This document shows, in pieces, positions 8,777 through 19,627 of a stretch of DNA of 64,000 bases (positions are counted from its first letter, which is position 1; each line of letters starts with the position of its first letter). The position numbers and the translations under genes are program-made. The DNA lies in contig JAIRUA010000028.1 of assembly GCA_031254645.1 (NCBI GenBank), positions 293,279 to 357,278 of the forward strand, given 5' to 3'. Origin of the DNA: Dysgonamonadaceae bacterium (GTDB taxonomy: Bacteria; Bacteroidota; Bacteroidia; Bacteroidales; Dysgonomonadaceae). The notes below the pieces were generated by a model. The model did not search any database. It was not told the origin of the DNA and saw nothing but the letters and a program-made list of their open reading frames with translations.

Positions 8777-11134
8777 ATGAATTTAATTGTTAGAAACCTA
8801 TTGCATGTATTACGCCGTTTTAAGTTGGCGGCAATCCTTAATATTTTGGGGCTTTCGGTGGCATTTGCAGCATTTATGATTATAATGATGCAATTGAGAT
8901 ATGACTTTGGGTTTGATAAATTCCATAAGGATTATGATAAGATTTTTCGAATGGAACTCGGCTGGCAAAAAGGTGGTAGTTACCAAACTGTTATCAGTCG
9001 TCCGCTTGCAGAAGGTTTTTTTGCATCATCGCCACATATTGTAGCTGGTGCGCTTAGTGATTCTCGGGATGGTAGAGGTTTTTTTCGTATTGACGGCGCA
9101 GATGAACACAGCCAATTCGAAGAAAACAGGATACGTGTAACGCCGGAATTTACCAATGTATTTACATTTGATTTTGTAGAAGGCGACAAAGATGTGCTCA
9201 AAATACCCGACAATATAATGATTCCTTTGAGTCTTTCGCGCAAATTATTCGGAAATGAATCGGCAATCGGGAAACGTCTTGTATTGATTAACAACGAAAA
9301 TCAATTACTACAAGTGGGTGCCGTATACCGTGATTTCCCGGCTAACTCTACTGTCAGCAACCATGTATATATGACCATACCGGAAAGCGAGAATAAAGAA
9401 AGTTGGGGTAATAGTAATTATTACGCGTTTATTCGCGTCAATGATGCGTCAAATGCTCCTATGCTGTTTGAAAATTTCAAACGATCTACAATTTTTCCTC
9501 CAAGTGCGGCGGTGATTTCAAATGGGGAAGTAAACATACGTCTGACCGCTTTGCCTGATATTCATTTTACAACAGATACACTATACGACAATACACCAAA
9601 GGCAAGCCGACAAACATTGATGATTTTGTTTGCCATCGGTATTGCGATTATCAGTATCGCTGCCATTAATTTTACCAACTTCAGTACGGCACTTACGCCT
9701 ATGCGTATCAAAAATATTAATACACAGCGAGTTCTGGGTGCACAGCAAAATACAATACGCTTGGTGCTTGTTTTTGAAGCAATTGTATTTAGTATAATAT
9801 CATATTTTGTGGCGGTATTACTTGTTAAGCTGTTTGGCGGTAGTGAATTGGCAAATTTGATAGATGCCGATTTCTCGTTTCCGGCTAATTCATTGTTAAT
9901 TGGCGGAACGTTTTTAGCGGCTATCGTTGTCGGAATATTTGCCGGAATGTATCCTGCGTATTATATGACTTCATTCGCCCCGGCATTAGTGCTAAAAGGA
10001 AGTTTCGGATTGTCGCCCAAAGGGAAACAATTACGCAATACATTGATAAGTATTCAGTTTGTAGCTGCACTTGCATTAATTATCGGCGCATCGTTTATGT
10101 ATCTACAAAATCGATTTATGCAAAATTCCGACTTGGGATATGACCAAAACGCATTGATTACCACCAATATCTGGAAAATACAAGGTCAGCGCGATGCACT
10201 TACACATCAACTCAATACTCATTCGGGAATTGAGGGTGTCACTTTTGGCGAAGTACTTCTGTCGAGTTCTGACCAATATATGGGTTGGGGACGGAATTAT
10301 AATGGGGAAAATATTAATTTTCAGGTTCTTCCTGTTCACTATACTTTTCTAAATGTAATGGGAATTGAAATTATTGACGGACGTGATTTCAGGCAGGAAG
10401 ATGCGGGTATGGAACAAGGTGTACTTATATTCAATGAAACGGCACGTCAAAGATATGAACTTGAATTAAACACAACAGTTGAGGATGCCGGTGAAGTTAT
10501 CGGTTTTATGCCCGATGTTAAATTTGCCTCTTTCCGTCAAGCAGTTGAACCAATGGCATTTTTTGTGTGGGGAACGCAAAATTGGGGTAATCAACCCAAT
10601 CAGGCATACATCAGACTAAAACAGGGTGCAAATGTGCGCGAAGTAATGAAACATATTCGCACCACTCTTGCCGAATTTGACCCAAATTTCCCATTCGAAG
10701 TTCGCTTTTTTGATGAAGTGTTGCAGCGATTGTATGAAAAAGAAACTCAATTGAGTTTATTGATTACACTTTTCAGTTTAATTGCTATCTTTATATCCAT
10801 TGTCGGTGTATTCGGATTGGTGGTTTTCGATAGCGAGTGCCGCAGAAAAGAGATAGGTATTCGCAAAATACTTGGCGCATCTACGATAGAGATCATCACA
10901 ATGTTCAACAAAACATACGTGAAAATGTTATTGATTTGTTTTGTAATAGCTGCGCCGTTGGCGTGGTATGCCGTGAGCCGATGGTTGGAAAATTTTGCGT
11001 ACCGAACACCGATGTATTGGTGGGTTTATCTGTTGGCGTTGATCGCTGTAGCGGCTATTACCATACTAACGGTAACGATTCAGAATTGGCGTGTGGCGAA
11101 TGATGATCCGGTAAAGTCGATAAAAACAGAATAG
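8777..11134 (+). CDS. FtsX/MacB-type ABC permease, eight TM segments (copy 3)
   Basis: The 785-residue product is collinear with copy 2 over its whole length and ends with the same VANDDPVKSIKTE sequence. The 92-base gap before it is nearly repeated before copy 4, so gene and leader were duplicated together. The first periplasmic domain is the most diverged part, as expected if copies differ in substrate or partner. It has the same eight-TM, two-unit plan and no nucleotide-binding domain. Confidence 0.9.
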   Translation: MNLIVRNLLHVLRRFKLAAILNILGLSVAFAAFMIIMMQLRYDFGFDKFHKDYDKIFRMELGWQKGGSYQTVISRPLAEGFFASSPHIVAGALSDSRDGRGFFRIDGADEHSQFEENRIRVTPEFTNVFTFDFVEGDKDVLKIPDNIMIPLSLSRKLFGNESAIGKRLVLINNENQLLQVGAVYRDFPANSTVSNHVYMTIPESENKESWGNSNYYAFIRVNDASNAPMLFENFKRSTIFPPSAAVISNGEVNIRLTALPDIHFTTDTLYDNTPKASRQTLMILFAIGIAIISIAAINFTNFSTALTPMRIKNINTQRVLGAQQNTIRLVLVFEAIVFSIISYFVAVLLVKLFGGSELANLIDADFSFPANSLLIGGTFLAAIVVGIFAGMYPAYYMTSFAPALVLKGSFGLSPKGKQLRNTLISIQFVAALALIIGASFMYLQNRFMQNSDLGYDQNALITTNIWKIQGQRDALTHQLNTHSGIEGVTFGEVLLSSSDQYMGWGRNYNGENINFQVLPVHYTFLNVMGIEIIDGRDFRQEDAGMEQGVLIFNETARQRYELELNTTVEDAGEVIGFMPDVKFASFRQAVEPMAFFVWGTQNWGNQPNQAYIRLKQGANVREVMKHIRTTLAEFDPNFPFEVRFFDEVLQRLYEKETQLSLLITLFSLIAIFISIVGVFGLVVFDSECRRKEIGIRKILGASTIEIITMFNKTYVKMLLICFVIAAPLAWYAVSRWLENFAYRTPMYWWVYLLALIAVAAITILTVTIQNWRVANDDPVKSIKTE

Positions 11135-11228
11135 ATTTATGATTGATGAGTTATGAATTGCAGAAAAATATAATCCAACACTCATCAATCATCGATAGAA
11201 AAAATAAACAACTCAACAAAATAGAAAT

Positions 11229-12476
11229 ATGAATTTAATTGTTAGAAACCTACTGCATGTATTACGCCGTTTTAAGTTGGCGGCAATCCTCAATATTTTG
11301 GGGCTTTCGGTAGCTTTTGCGGCATTTATGATTATAATGATGCAATTGAAATTTGACTTTGGGTTTGACAAATTTCATGAGGATTATGATAAGATTTACC
11401 GATTGGAAGCAGTTTGGGGCGAAGACAAACAAGCCATTATCAATCGTCCTTTTGCAGAAGCTTTTTTTGAGTTTTCGCCACATATCCTTGTCGGTGCACT
11501 TGCAAATGGATGGATTCCGAGAGAATCGCACTTTTCCGTTGAAAACAATAATGAAAAGCACTATTTTCAAGAGCGATTTTTGACAGTAACACCAGAATTT
11601 GCAGACGTTTTCACTTTCGATTTTGTGGAAGGCTCAAAAGATGCGCTTAACACCTTTAATAATGTCATCATTCCACAAAGCCTTGCAAGGAAGTTTTTCG
11701 GAAATGAATCGGCAATAGGCAAACATTTGATTTTTGAACGAAGCAATATGACAGTAGGCGGTGTTTATCGCGACTTTCCTGAAAACTCGATTTTGAGAAA
11801 TAATATCATTACACCGTATCAAGAAGGACATGGCAAGGGAAATTGGGATAATTGGAGTTTTCAAGCCTATATCCGTGTCAATGATGCTGTAAATGTACCG
11901 ACTATTATTGAAAACTTCAAACGAAATTTTGATACTACATCCATTACCGGTATTAAATTAAAACAAGGTACAAATTTGCGCGAAGCAATGGCACATATTC
12001 GCACCGTATTTGCTGAATTTGACCCGAATTATCCGTTTGAAGTCCGTTTTTTCGATGAGGTTCTACAACAACTATACGAAAAAGAGACAAAATTAAGTCT
12101 ATTGATTTCTCTTTTCAGCATAATAGCCATTTTTATATCCATTGTTGGCGTGTTCGGTTTGGTAGTTTTCGATAGCGAATGTCGCCGAAAAGAAATTGGC
12201 ATTCGTAAAGTACTCGGCGCATCCACAACGGGAATTATTACGATGTTCAACAAAACGTATATCAAAATGTTGCTGATTTGCTTTGTAATAGCTGCGCCGT
12301 TGGCATGGTATACCGTAAGTCGTTGGTTGGAGAATTTTGCGTATCGTACGCCGATGTATTGGTGGGTTTATCTGTTGGTATTTATCGCTGTGGCAGCTAT
12401 TACGATATTAACGGTAACAATTCAGAATTGGCGTGTGGCGAATGATGATCCGGTAAAATCGATAAAAACAGAATAA
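11229..12476 (+). CDS. FtsX/MacB-type permease with internal deletion, four TM segments (copy 4)
   Basis: The 415-residue product matches copies 2 and 3 at both ends but lacks about 370 residues from the middle. The join lies near 11949-11961: the sequence runs from the first periplasmic domain (ENFKRNFDTTSITG) directly into IKLKQGTNLREAM, which in the full-length copies is in the second periplasmic domain. The frame is kept and no stop is introduced. What remains is TM1, a hybrid periplasmic domain and the last three TM segments, the topology of an ordinary four-TM MacB permease. It may be a functional shortened permease or a decaying copy. Confidence 0.85.
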   Translation: MNLIVRNLLHVLRRFKLAAILNILGLSVAFAAFMIIMMQLKFDFGFDKFHEDYDKIYRLEAVWGEDKQAIINRPFAEAFFEFSPHILVGALANGWIPRESHFSVENNNEKHYFQERFLTVTPEFADVFTFDFVEGSKDALNTFNNVIIPQSLARKFFGNESAIGKHLIFERSNMTVGGVYRDFPENSILRNNIITPYQEGHGKGNWDNWSFQAYIRVNDAVNVPTIIENFKRNFDTTSITGIKLKQGTNLREAMAHIRTVFAEFDPNYPFEVRFFDEVLQQLYEKETKLSLLISLFSIIAIFISIVGVFGLVVFDSECRRKEIGIRKVLGASTTGIITMFNKTYIKMLLICFVIAAPLAWYTVSRWLENFAYRTPMYWWVYLLVFIAVAAITILTVTIQNWRVANDDPVKSIKTE

Positions 12477-12630
12477 TCAACCCCCTAACCCCCTTAGGGG
12501 GGACTGGTGTAGTGGAATGATTTAGAGAATTAAGAAATACAAAATAGAAATCAAATAATTTTTTTACAGCAGTAAAATGCCCCGACAACTGCAAAAGTCC
12601 CCCTGAGGGGTATTTAGGGGCTCATAAAAA
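12477..12630. repeat. C/G-rich intergenic inverted repeat
   Basis: The gap starts with CCCCCTAACCCCCTTAGGGG and ends with CCCCTGAGGGGTATTTAGGG, which are roughly complementary to each other. The same CCCCTAA/TTAGGGG words form a perfect repeat at 53325-53423. The right part lies just before the ATPase start. Confidence 0.6.
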
Positions 12631-13305
12631 ATGATCAGAACAGAAAATCTCAAAAAAGTGTTTCGCACAGAAGAAGTTGAAACACACGCATTAGCGAATG
12701 TAAGCCTCAATATCAACGAAGGCGAGTTTGTAGCCATTATGGGACCTTCGGGTTGTGGAAAATCCACACTATTGAACATTTTGGGTTTGTTGGACAATCT
12801 TTCGGAAGGAAAATATTTCCTCAACGATATCGATGTCAGCCAATTCACAGAATCGGAACGCACGAAACTGCGTAAAGGAACAATCGGTTTCATATTCCAA
12901 AGTTTCAATCTGATTGACGAACTGAACGTTTACGAAAACATCGAACTGCCGCTGCTTTACATGAACATTCCGTCTGCAGAACGAAAAGAGCGCGTACAAA
13001 AAGCGATGGAAAGAATGGCGATTACACATCGAGAAAAGCATTTTCCGCAACAACTTTCGGGCGGACAACAACAGCGTGTAGCAATTGCTCGTGCCGTAGT
13101 TGCCAATCCGAAACTGATTCTTGCTGATGAGCCAACCGGAAATTTGGATTCGAAAAACGGTAAAGAAGTAATGAATCTACTCACGGAACTGAACAAAGAA
13201 GGTAGCACTATTATTATGGTAACGCATAGCCAACACGATGCCGGATTTGCCGGAAGAGTGATTAATTTATTTGATGGACAGGTTGTTACGGAAGTGGTGA
13301 TGTGA
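12631..13305 (+). CDS. LolD/MacB-type ABC transporter ATPase
   Basis: The 224-residue protein is a single nucleotide-binding domain: Walker [10 protein letters not shown] at 38-46, Q-loop Q90, signature LSGGQ at 142-146, Walker B ILADEP at 163-168 and H-loop H199. The TGNLDS D-loop and short length are typical of the LolD/MacB/FtsE group that partners FtsX-like permeases. It is the only ATPase in the operon and presumably serves all four permeases. It is the last gene before a hairpin shared with convergent ligA. Confidence 0.92.
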   Translation: MIRTENLKKVFRTEEVETHALANVSLNINEGEFVAIMGPSGCGKSTLLNILGLLDNLSEGKYFLNDIDVSQFTESERTKLRKGTIGFIFQSFNLIDELNVYENIELPLLYMNIPSAERKERVQKAMERMAITHREKHFPQQLSGGQQQRVAIARAVVANPKLILADEPTGNLDSKNGKEVMNLLTELNKEGSTIIMVTHSQHDAGFAGRVINLFDGQVVTEVVM

Positions 13306-13314
13306 TTTTTGGGC

Positions 13315-13433
13315 GAAAGGCGAAGGGTGAAGGGCAAAAGGCAAAGGGTAAAAGGCAAAGGGCGAAAGTGTGAAAGCACAGGTTCGCTGATTGCTTGTGT
13401 CCTTTGCCTTTTGCCCTTCACCCTTCACCTTTC
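13315..13433. terminator. 33-bp near-perfect inverted repeat, probable bidirectional terminator
   Basis: The arm at 13315-13347 pairs with 13401-13433 with one mismatch across 33 bases; the arms are built of GGGTGAAG and GGCAAAAG words. It lies between the convergent ATPase and ligA genes, where transcription from both sides should end. There is no clear U tract. Confidence 0.65.
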
Positions 13434-13442
13434 ATACAAAAA

Positions 13443-15443
<2,001 letters not shown>

Positions 15444-16508
15444 TTATCTGAATAGTTTTGTCCACGGAAAAGATGTTTTGTTTGTATTTCTCTTCGAAAA
15501 ATTGTCAATATTTGCTGATACAGTCAACATTTGCTGATGCATCATTTTTCCTTCCGCAAAATGAAGATTATAATCCAATCGCACATGAGCGAAAGATGTT
15601 TCCAACAGCCGAATATACCATTTGCTTTGCACATACGAGGAGTTACGCAAAAACGGTGTTTGCCAATAAAGTTCGTTGCCCTCTGTCGGATAAAATTTCA
15701 TTCGCGGGTCGCCGAAATAAAACGTGTTTTTTGTGCCGATGCCCCAATATTCGGCATCAACTCGCACTACAAATCCAACAGGTTTGTGAATAAGGTCTTG
15801 TTTTCGAATGCGTTCTACGCCGGCGAAAACGCCTGTCGATACCAATCCGCTAAAACCGTTTTTCGTTTCGTGTTGTACGCCCACTGATGCTAAAAGTTGC
15901 ATCTGTTCGCTCACGCCGTAAAAATCATCTGCTGTTGTGTTCGAAAGATGATTTACATAAGACTGAAAATCAGCAAAAAACATCTGCTTCGATACCCTTC
16001 CCGAAAAGCCGAAATGAAAACTTTCGCGCCTTTCAGCGGTAGGCATCCCTGTCCAATCCAACCAAGCATTAAAAAAATGTTTATCTCTGCCTATCTGGAA
16101 AAAAATACCCTGCATTTGTGGTATAAAATGATGGATGGAGTCGCGAAAAAAGAAATCGGAGTAATTTCCCAATACTCCTTTTCGCGGAAATGCACCTGCG
16201 CGAAAAAATACTTTTGGCGTTTCGTATTGGTAAAAAAGCGTTACATCCACCTTGTCGATATTGCTTTTCATTTCGGATATTTTCAACAAATTTACACCGC
16301 CGAAAATGGTGTGCGCATCATCCCACGAAATGCCACCCAGTGTGTTCAACCACGTGCCCGACATCGTTTGCTTCAATCCGTGCGATGAAGTTTCAAACTC
16401 GTGATTATTGAAAAAATAATCCAAACCTACTCGCCATTTGTATTCCTGCGCCTGCAACGAGGCGACGAGGAAAAGCAGAATAAAAATATAGAATATTTTG
16501 CGTTGCAT
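15444..16508 (-). CDS. Putative outer-membrane beta-barrel protein, unknown function
   Basis: The 354-residue product has a signal peptide (about 1-20, ending in LQAQ). The rest is rich in alternating aromatic and polar strands (YKWRVGLDYFF, VDVTLFYQYETPKVFFRAGAFPRKG), which suggests an outer-membrane barrel. I do not recognise a named family. It lies directly upstream of ligA on the same strand with a three-base gap, so the two are probably co-transcribed. Confidence 0.7.
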   Translation of the reverse strand: MQRKIFYIFILLFLVASLQAQEYKWRVGLDYFFNNHEFETSSHGLKQTMSGTWLNTLGGISWDDAHTIFGGVNLLKISEMKSNIDKVDVTLFYQYETPKVFFRAGAFPRKGVLGNYSDFFFRDSIHHFIPQMQGIFFQIGRDKHFFNAWLDWTGMPTAERRESFHFGFSGRVSKQMFFADFQSYVNHLSNTTADDFYGVSEQMQLLASVGVQHETKNGFSGLVSTGVFAGVERIRKQDLIHKPVGFVVRVDAEYWGIGTKNTFYFGDPRMKFYPTEGNELYWQTPFLRNSSYVQSKWYIRLLETSFAHVRLDYNLHFAEGKMMHQQMLTVSANIDNFSKRNTNKTSFPWTKLFR

Positions 16509-16608
16509 AGCGTTTTATTTTGGGTGGTAAAGATAGGAATTTTAATTGAGAATGGATAATTGAGAATGGATAATTTATTGGTTTGTCCTATGAATTAATC
16601 GTTAATCA

Positions 16609-16640
16609 TTGACCATTAATCATTATTTTTCGTATCTTTG
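16609..16640 (+). promoter_or_regulatory. Bacteroidetes-type promoter of first AbgT gene
   Basis: TATCTTTG at 16633-16640 fits the -7 element TAnnTTTG, and TTGA at 16609-16612 is a -33-like element 20 bases upstream. The surrounding sequence is nearly repeated before the second AbgT gene. Confidence 0.65.
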
Positions 16641-16686
16641 CGTTTATTTTTTCAAGAAAAAGTATCGAGTCATCAAACTAATTTAT

Positions 16687-18207
16687 ATGGAAGAAGTATC
16701 TTTAAAACCCAAAAAAGGTTTCTTTTATTTTGTCGAAAAAGCAGGAAACGCGTTGCCGAATCCGGCATTGTTGTTTGGAATATTTGCACTCACAGTGCTT
16801 GTATTATCTGCCATTGGTGCACTTTGGGGGTGGCACGGCGCGCATCCGGCAACCGGTGAACGAGTTGATGTTGTAAACCTGTTGTCGCGCGATGGAATCC
16901 ACCGTATTCTTCTCGAAACGGTTACAAGTTACACAAGTTTTGCGCCGCTTGGCATCGTAATGGTCGCTTTATTGGGAATTGGCGTGGCGGAATCAAGTGG
17001 ATTGATAAAAGCGGCAATTAGCAGTATGTTAGCAAAATCGCCGGCAAAAGCAGTTACTTTTATCATTATTTTCGCCGGATTGATTTCAAACGTCGCGTCT
17101 GATTTAGGATATGTATTGATCATTCCGTTGGCAGGGACCATCTTTCATTCGATGGGCAGAAATCCGCTTGCAGGAATGGCGGCGGCGTTTGCCGCTGTGA
17201 GTGGTGGATTTAGTGCGAATATTATTATCAGCACGCAAGACCCGCTTTTGGCAGGACTTTCTACCGAAGCGGCACGCATTATCGACCCCATTTATGAAGT
17301 ACTGCCTACGGCAAACTACTATTTTATGGCTGCCTCTACCTTTGTAGTAGCGATTATTTGTTGGTTGGTAACCGTGAAATGGGTTGAACCGCGTTTAGGA
17401 AAATATACCGGCGATGTGCCGCGTGAGGAAATAACACAGCCCACCGCTTTGGAACAAAAAGGGTTACGCTGGGCGGGATTCGTTTTCTTGGCTTGGTTTG
17501 CTATTATTGCAATAGGATTAATTCCTGAAAACGGTGTTTTGCGTGGAGCCGATGGCACTGTTCTTAATTCGCCCGTATTGAGAGGATTTATTGCTTTATT
17601 ATTCTTAATGGCGGCGATGGCAGGAGCGGTTTATGGTTTCATTGTAGGAAAATTCAAAAAAGCGGAAGATGTGATTCTTGCAATGAACGATAACATCAAG
17701 ACACTTGCTTCTTATTTGGTTTTAGTATTTTTTGCTGCGCAATTTGTGGCGTGGTTTCGTTGGAGCAATTTAGGTTTGTTGTTGGCTATTAATGGAGCCG
17801 GATTCTTACAAGGAGCTGATATTCATTTGATACCATTGGTCATCATTTTTGTTATATTCACATCGACTATCAATCTTGTGATGGGTAGCGCTTCGGCAAA
17901 ATGGGCGATTGTTGGTCCCGTTTTTGTGCCCATTTTTATGCTTTTGGGTTATTCGCCCGAATTGTCGCAAGCCGTTTATCGTGTGGGTGATAGCATCACC
18001 AATATTATTACGCCGGTATTGCCGTATTTTGCGCTTATTATTGTTTTCTATCAGAAATACGATAAAAAAGCGGGTATTGGTACCATTATTGCCAATATGA
18101 TACCTTATACCGTGGCGTTGTTTATCGGTTGGGTAGCGTTGCTCATCCTTTGGATTGCGTTCAGAATGCCGTTGGGACCGGGTGCACCGATGTTTTATGG
18201 GGTTTAA
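16687..18207 (+). CDS. AbgT-family transporter (copy 1)
   Basis: AbgT proteins are inner-membrane transporters of p-aminobenzoyl-glutamate and related compounds; some export sulfonamides. The 506-residue product has about a dozen hydrophobic segments and the family's GxAESSG and MGSASAKWAIVGPVFVPI stretches. I chose the ATG at 16687 over the upstream one at 16609 because 16609 overlaps the promoter, and the paralogue at 23787 starts at the matching place (KKGxxYxxEKAGNALPxPALLFG). The copies are very similar over their full length. Confidence 0.92.
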   Translation: MEEVSLKPKKGFFYFVEKAGNALPNPALLFGIFALTVLVLSAIGALWGWHGAHPATGERVDVVNLLSRDGIHRILLETVTSYTSFAPLGIVMVALLGIGVAESSGLIKAAISSMLAKSPAKAVTFIIIFAGLISNVASDLGYVLIIPLAGTIFHSMGRNPLAGMAAAFAAVSGGFSANIIISTQDPLLAGLSTEAARIIDPIYEVLPTANYYFMAASTFVVAIICWLVTVKWVEPRLGKYTGDVPREEITQPTALEQKGLRWAGFVFLAWFAIIAIGLIPENGVLRGADGTVLNSPVLRGFIALLFLMAAMAGAVYGFIVGKFKKAEDVILAMNDNIKTLASYLVLVFFAAQFVAWFRWSNLGLLLAINGAGFLQGADIHLIPLVIIFVIFTSTINLVMGSASAKWAIVGPVFVPIFMLLGYSPELSQAVYRVGDSITNIITPVLPYFALIIVFYQKYDKKAGIGTIIANMIPYTVALFIGWVALLILWIAFRMPLGPGAPMFYGV

Positions 18208-18243
18208 TGGACAAATGTTTAACGCCATATCAATTTTTTTTCG

Positions 18244-18251
18244 TACTTTTG
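18244..18251 (+). promoter_or_regulatory. Possible -7 element upstream of the repeat array
   Basis: TACTTTTG matches TAnnTTTG and is preceded by a T-rich run. A clear -33 element is not visible, so this is a weaker call than the promoters of the AbgT genes. Confidence 0.4.
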
Positions 18252-18430
18252 CACCCAAAATATTAATTTCAATCAGACTAAAATTGAAGAAATACACTCC
18301 ATATAATAACAGTAATAATTTCAGATTTTCTATCGGAGGTTTGATCTGCAACTGCAATCAATTCACTTGCAGCGATTTACCCCCCCCATTTTTATTCCGA
18401 AATTCCATTTTTAATAAATAACTTCTGTTG

Positions 18431-18512
18431 GTACGGAAAGATAATCCGTACTCCGCAGGCTAACACCCCTTTTATCCCCTTCTTTGTAAGAAAGAGGAAT
18501 AAAAGGGGTGTT
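18431..18512. repeat. Two hairpins upstream of the 41-bp array
   Basis: GTACGGA at 18431-18437 pairs with TCCGTAC at 18445-18451 (7-bp stem). AACACCCCTTTTAT at 18462-18475 pairs perfectly with 18499-18512, and the stem continues inward imperfectly through CCCCTTCTTT and AAGAAAGAGG to a very short loop. There is no T run after it, so it is not a plain terminator on this strand. Confidence 0.7.
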
Positions 18513-18534
18513 TGGTATTTATTCGCGCCAGCCC

Positions 18535-18780
18535 TTTCGGAAAAATCGGAAAGGCGTTTCAAGCGTGGAACGTTATTCCGGAAAACCCGAAAGAGCATTT
18601 CAAACTTGAAACGTTGTTTCGGAAAAATCGGAAAGACATTTCAAGTGTGAAACAGTATTTCGGGAAATCCGAAAAGGTATTTCAAAAATAAAACGATGTT
18701 CCGGAAAATCCGAAGAAGCATTTCAAGCGTGAAACGATGCTTCGGAAAAATCGGAAAGGCATTTCAAACGTGAAACGCTG
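18535..18780. repeat. Six-unit 41-bp tandem repeat array
   Basis: Six units of exactly 41 bases follow each other without spacers, starting at 18535, 18576, 18617, 18658, 18699 and 18740. Each unit reads TTTC-N10-GAAA-N4-TTTC-N6-GAAA-N5, so TTTC/GAAA pairs alternate at 22- and 19-base steps, about two helical turns. The second pair (TTTCAAGCGTGAAA) can form a hairpin. Units 1 and 6 differ at six positions. The period is not a multiple of three, so the array is not a coding repeat. It ends 44 bases before the DUF6261-like gene. Confidence 0.92.
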
Positions 18781-18824
18781 TTCCTGCAAATAATTCATAA
18801 CTCATAATTTATAATTCATTCAGT

Positions 18825-19571
18825 ATGATCAACAAATTAGACATTTCCCGCCTTCGCAACGCGGAATATTTTCAACTGATGGTGAGTGCACGCGACATTT
18901 TCAAAAAATTCGATGCCGCAAGCGCAAACCTTTCTACACTCTACAAAGAACTCGACCAACTACTCGTTGTAGCCGAAGAAGCCTTAGCCGCCGAACGGCG
19001 AAACGAAAAAATTCGCGAGAAAAACGAAATGGACAGATATCGCGACCGCCTGCACAGCAAACTGTTCAACTACCTGAAATCTATTCTGTTCGACGAACGC
19101 GACCCGCGTTTCGATGCCGCACAGGAAGTAATGCAGGTAGTAAAAAACGCAGGCAACCCCTCTCGCCTGCCCGAAAACGTGCAAAGCGCCACACTCACCA
19201 CACTCGGCAACAGACTCGAGCCCCTGCGCAACCGCCTGGAAGCAATAGGCGCACAACAAACGGTAGACGACCTGATGGAAGCAAACCGTCAATTTATCAT
19301 CCTCGAACGCGAAAGCCGCGAATTTACCGCGTCGCAAAAACTCAGCAGCACACCCTCCTCAATGTCGGCAGTGCGCAGGTTGATAGACCCGATATACCGT
19401 GCTGTTGTAGCCGTACTCAACGGATATTCGGGCGTGATGGCAAACAACGAACAGTATCGCGAAAAGGTTACCGAAATGAATGTACTGATAGCCCGATACG
19501 ACAGCCTGCTGGCTGCACGACGACGCGAAAAAGCAGAACAACCTGCAAACAATCAACAGTGCAGTTGTTAG
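18825..19571 (+). CDS. DUF6261-like protein, unknown function
   Basis: The 248-residue product has no signal peptide and is almost entirely charged alpha-helix, with long heptad-like stretches (about 30-70 and 130-180). The opening (INKLDISRLRNAEYFQLM) and the C-terminal helical pattern (IDPIYRAVVAVLNGYSG, then MNVLIARYDSLLAARRR) resemble DUF6261 proteins of Bacteroidetes, recalled from memory rather than searched. It starts 44 bases after the 41-bp array and is followed by fimbrillin-like genes. Its function is unknown; a cytoplasmic coiled-coil protein is the most I can support. Confidence 0.7.
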   Translation: MINKLDISRLRNAEYFQLMVSARDIFKKFDAASANLSTLYKELDQLLVVAEEALAAERRNEKIREKNEMDRYRDRLHSKLFNYLKSILFDERDPRFDAAQEVMQVVKNAGNPSRLPENVQSATLTTLGNRLEPLRNRLEAIGAQQTVDDLMEANRQFIILERESREFTASQKLSSTPSSMSAVRRLIDPIYRAVVAVLNGYSGVMANNEQYREKVTEMNVLIARYDSLLAARRREKAEQPANNQQCSC

Positions 19572-19627
19572 TTACAAATAAACAGATAAACAAATAATCA
19601 AATCAACAATTTAAAAAAAACAAAAAA

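Larger units (their letters stand above)
18208..18824. other. Long non-coding leader with hairpins and tandem array
   Basis: No convincing gene lies in these 617 bases. From left to right they hold a promoter-like TACTTTTG (18244-18251), an AT-rich stretch with a C8 run near 18380, a small hairpin (18431-18451), a long hairpin (18462-18512) and the 41-bp tandem array (18535-18780). The next gene begins at 18825. If transcription starts near 18258, the downstream gene has a structured leader of about 570 bases. Confidence 0.7.

Noticed and set aside
18155..18421. Plus-strand ORF of 88 codons after the first AbgT gene
   Set aside because: It starts inside the transporter in another frame and has no recognisable features or promoter position.
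18535..18780. CRISPR array
   Set aside because: The 41-bp units are contiguous with no spacers, and no cas genes are nearby.
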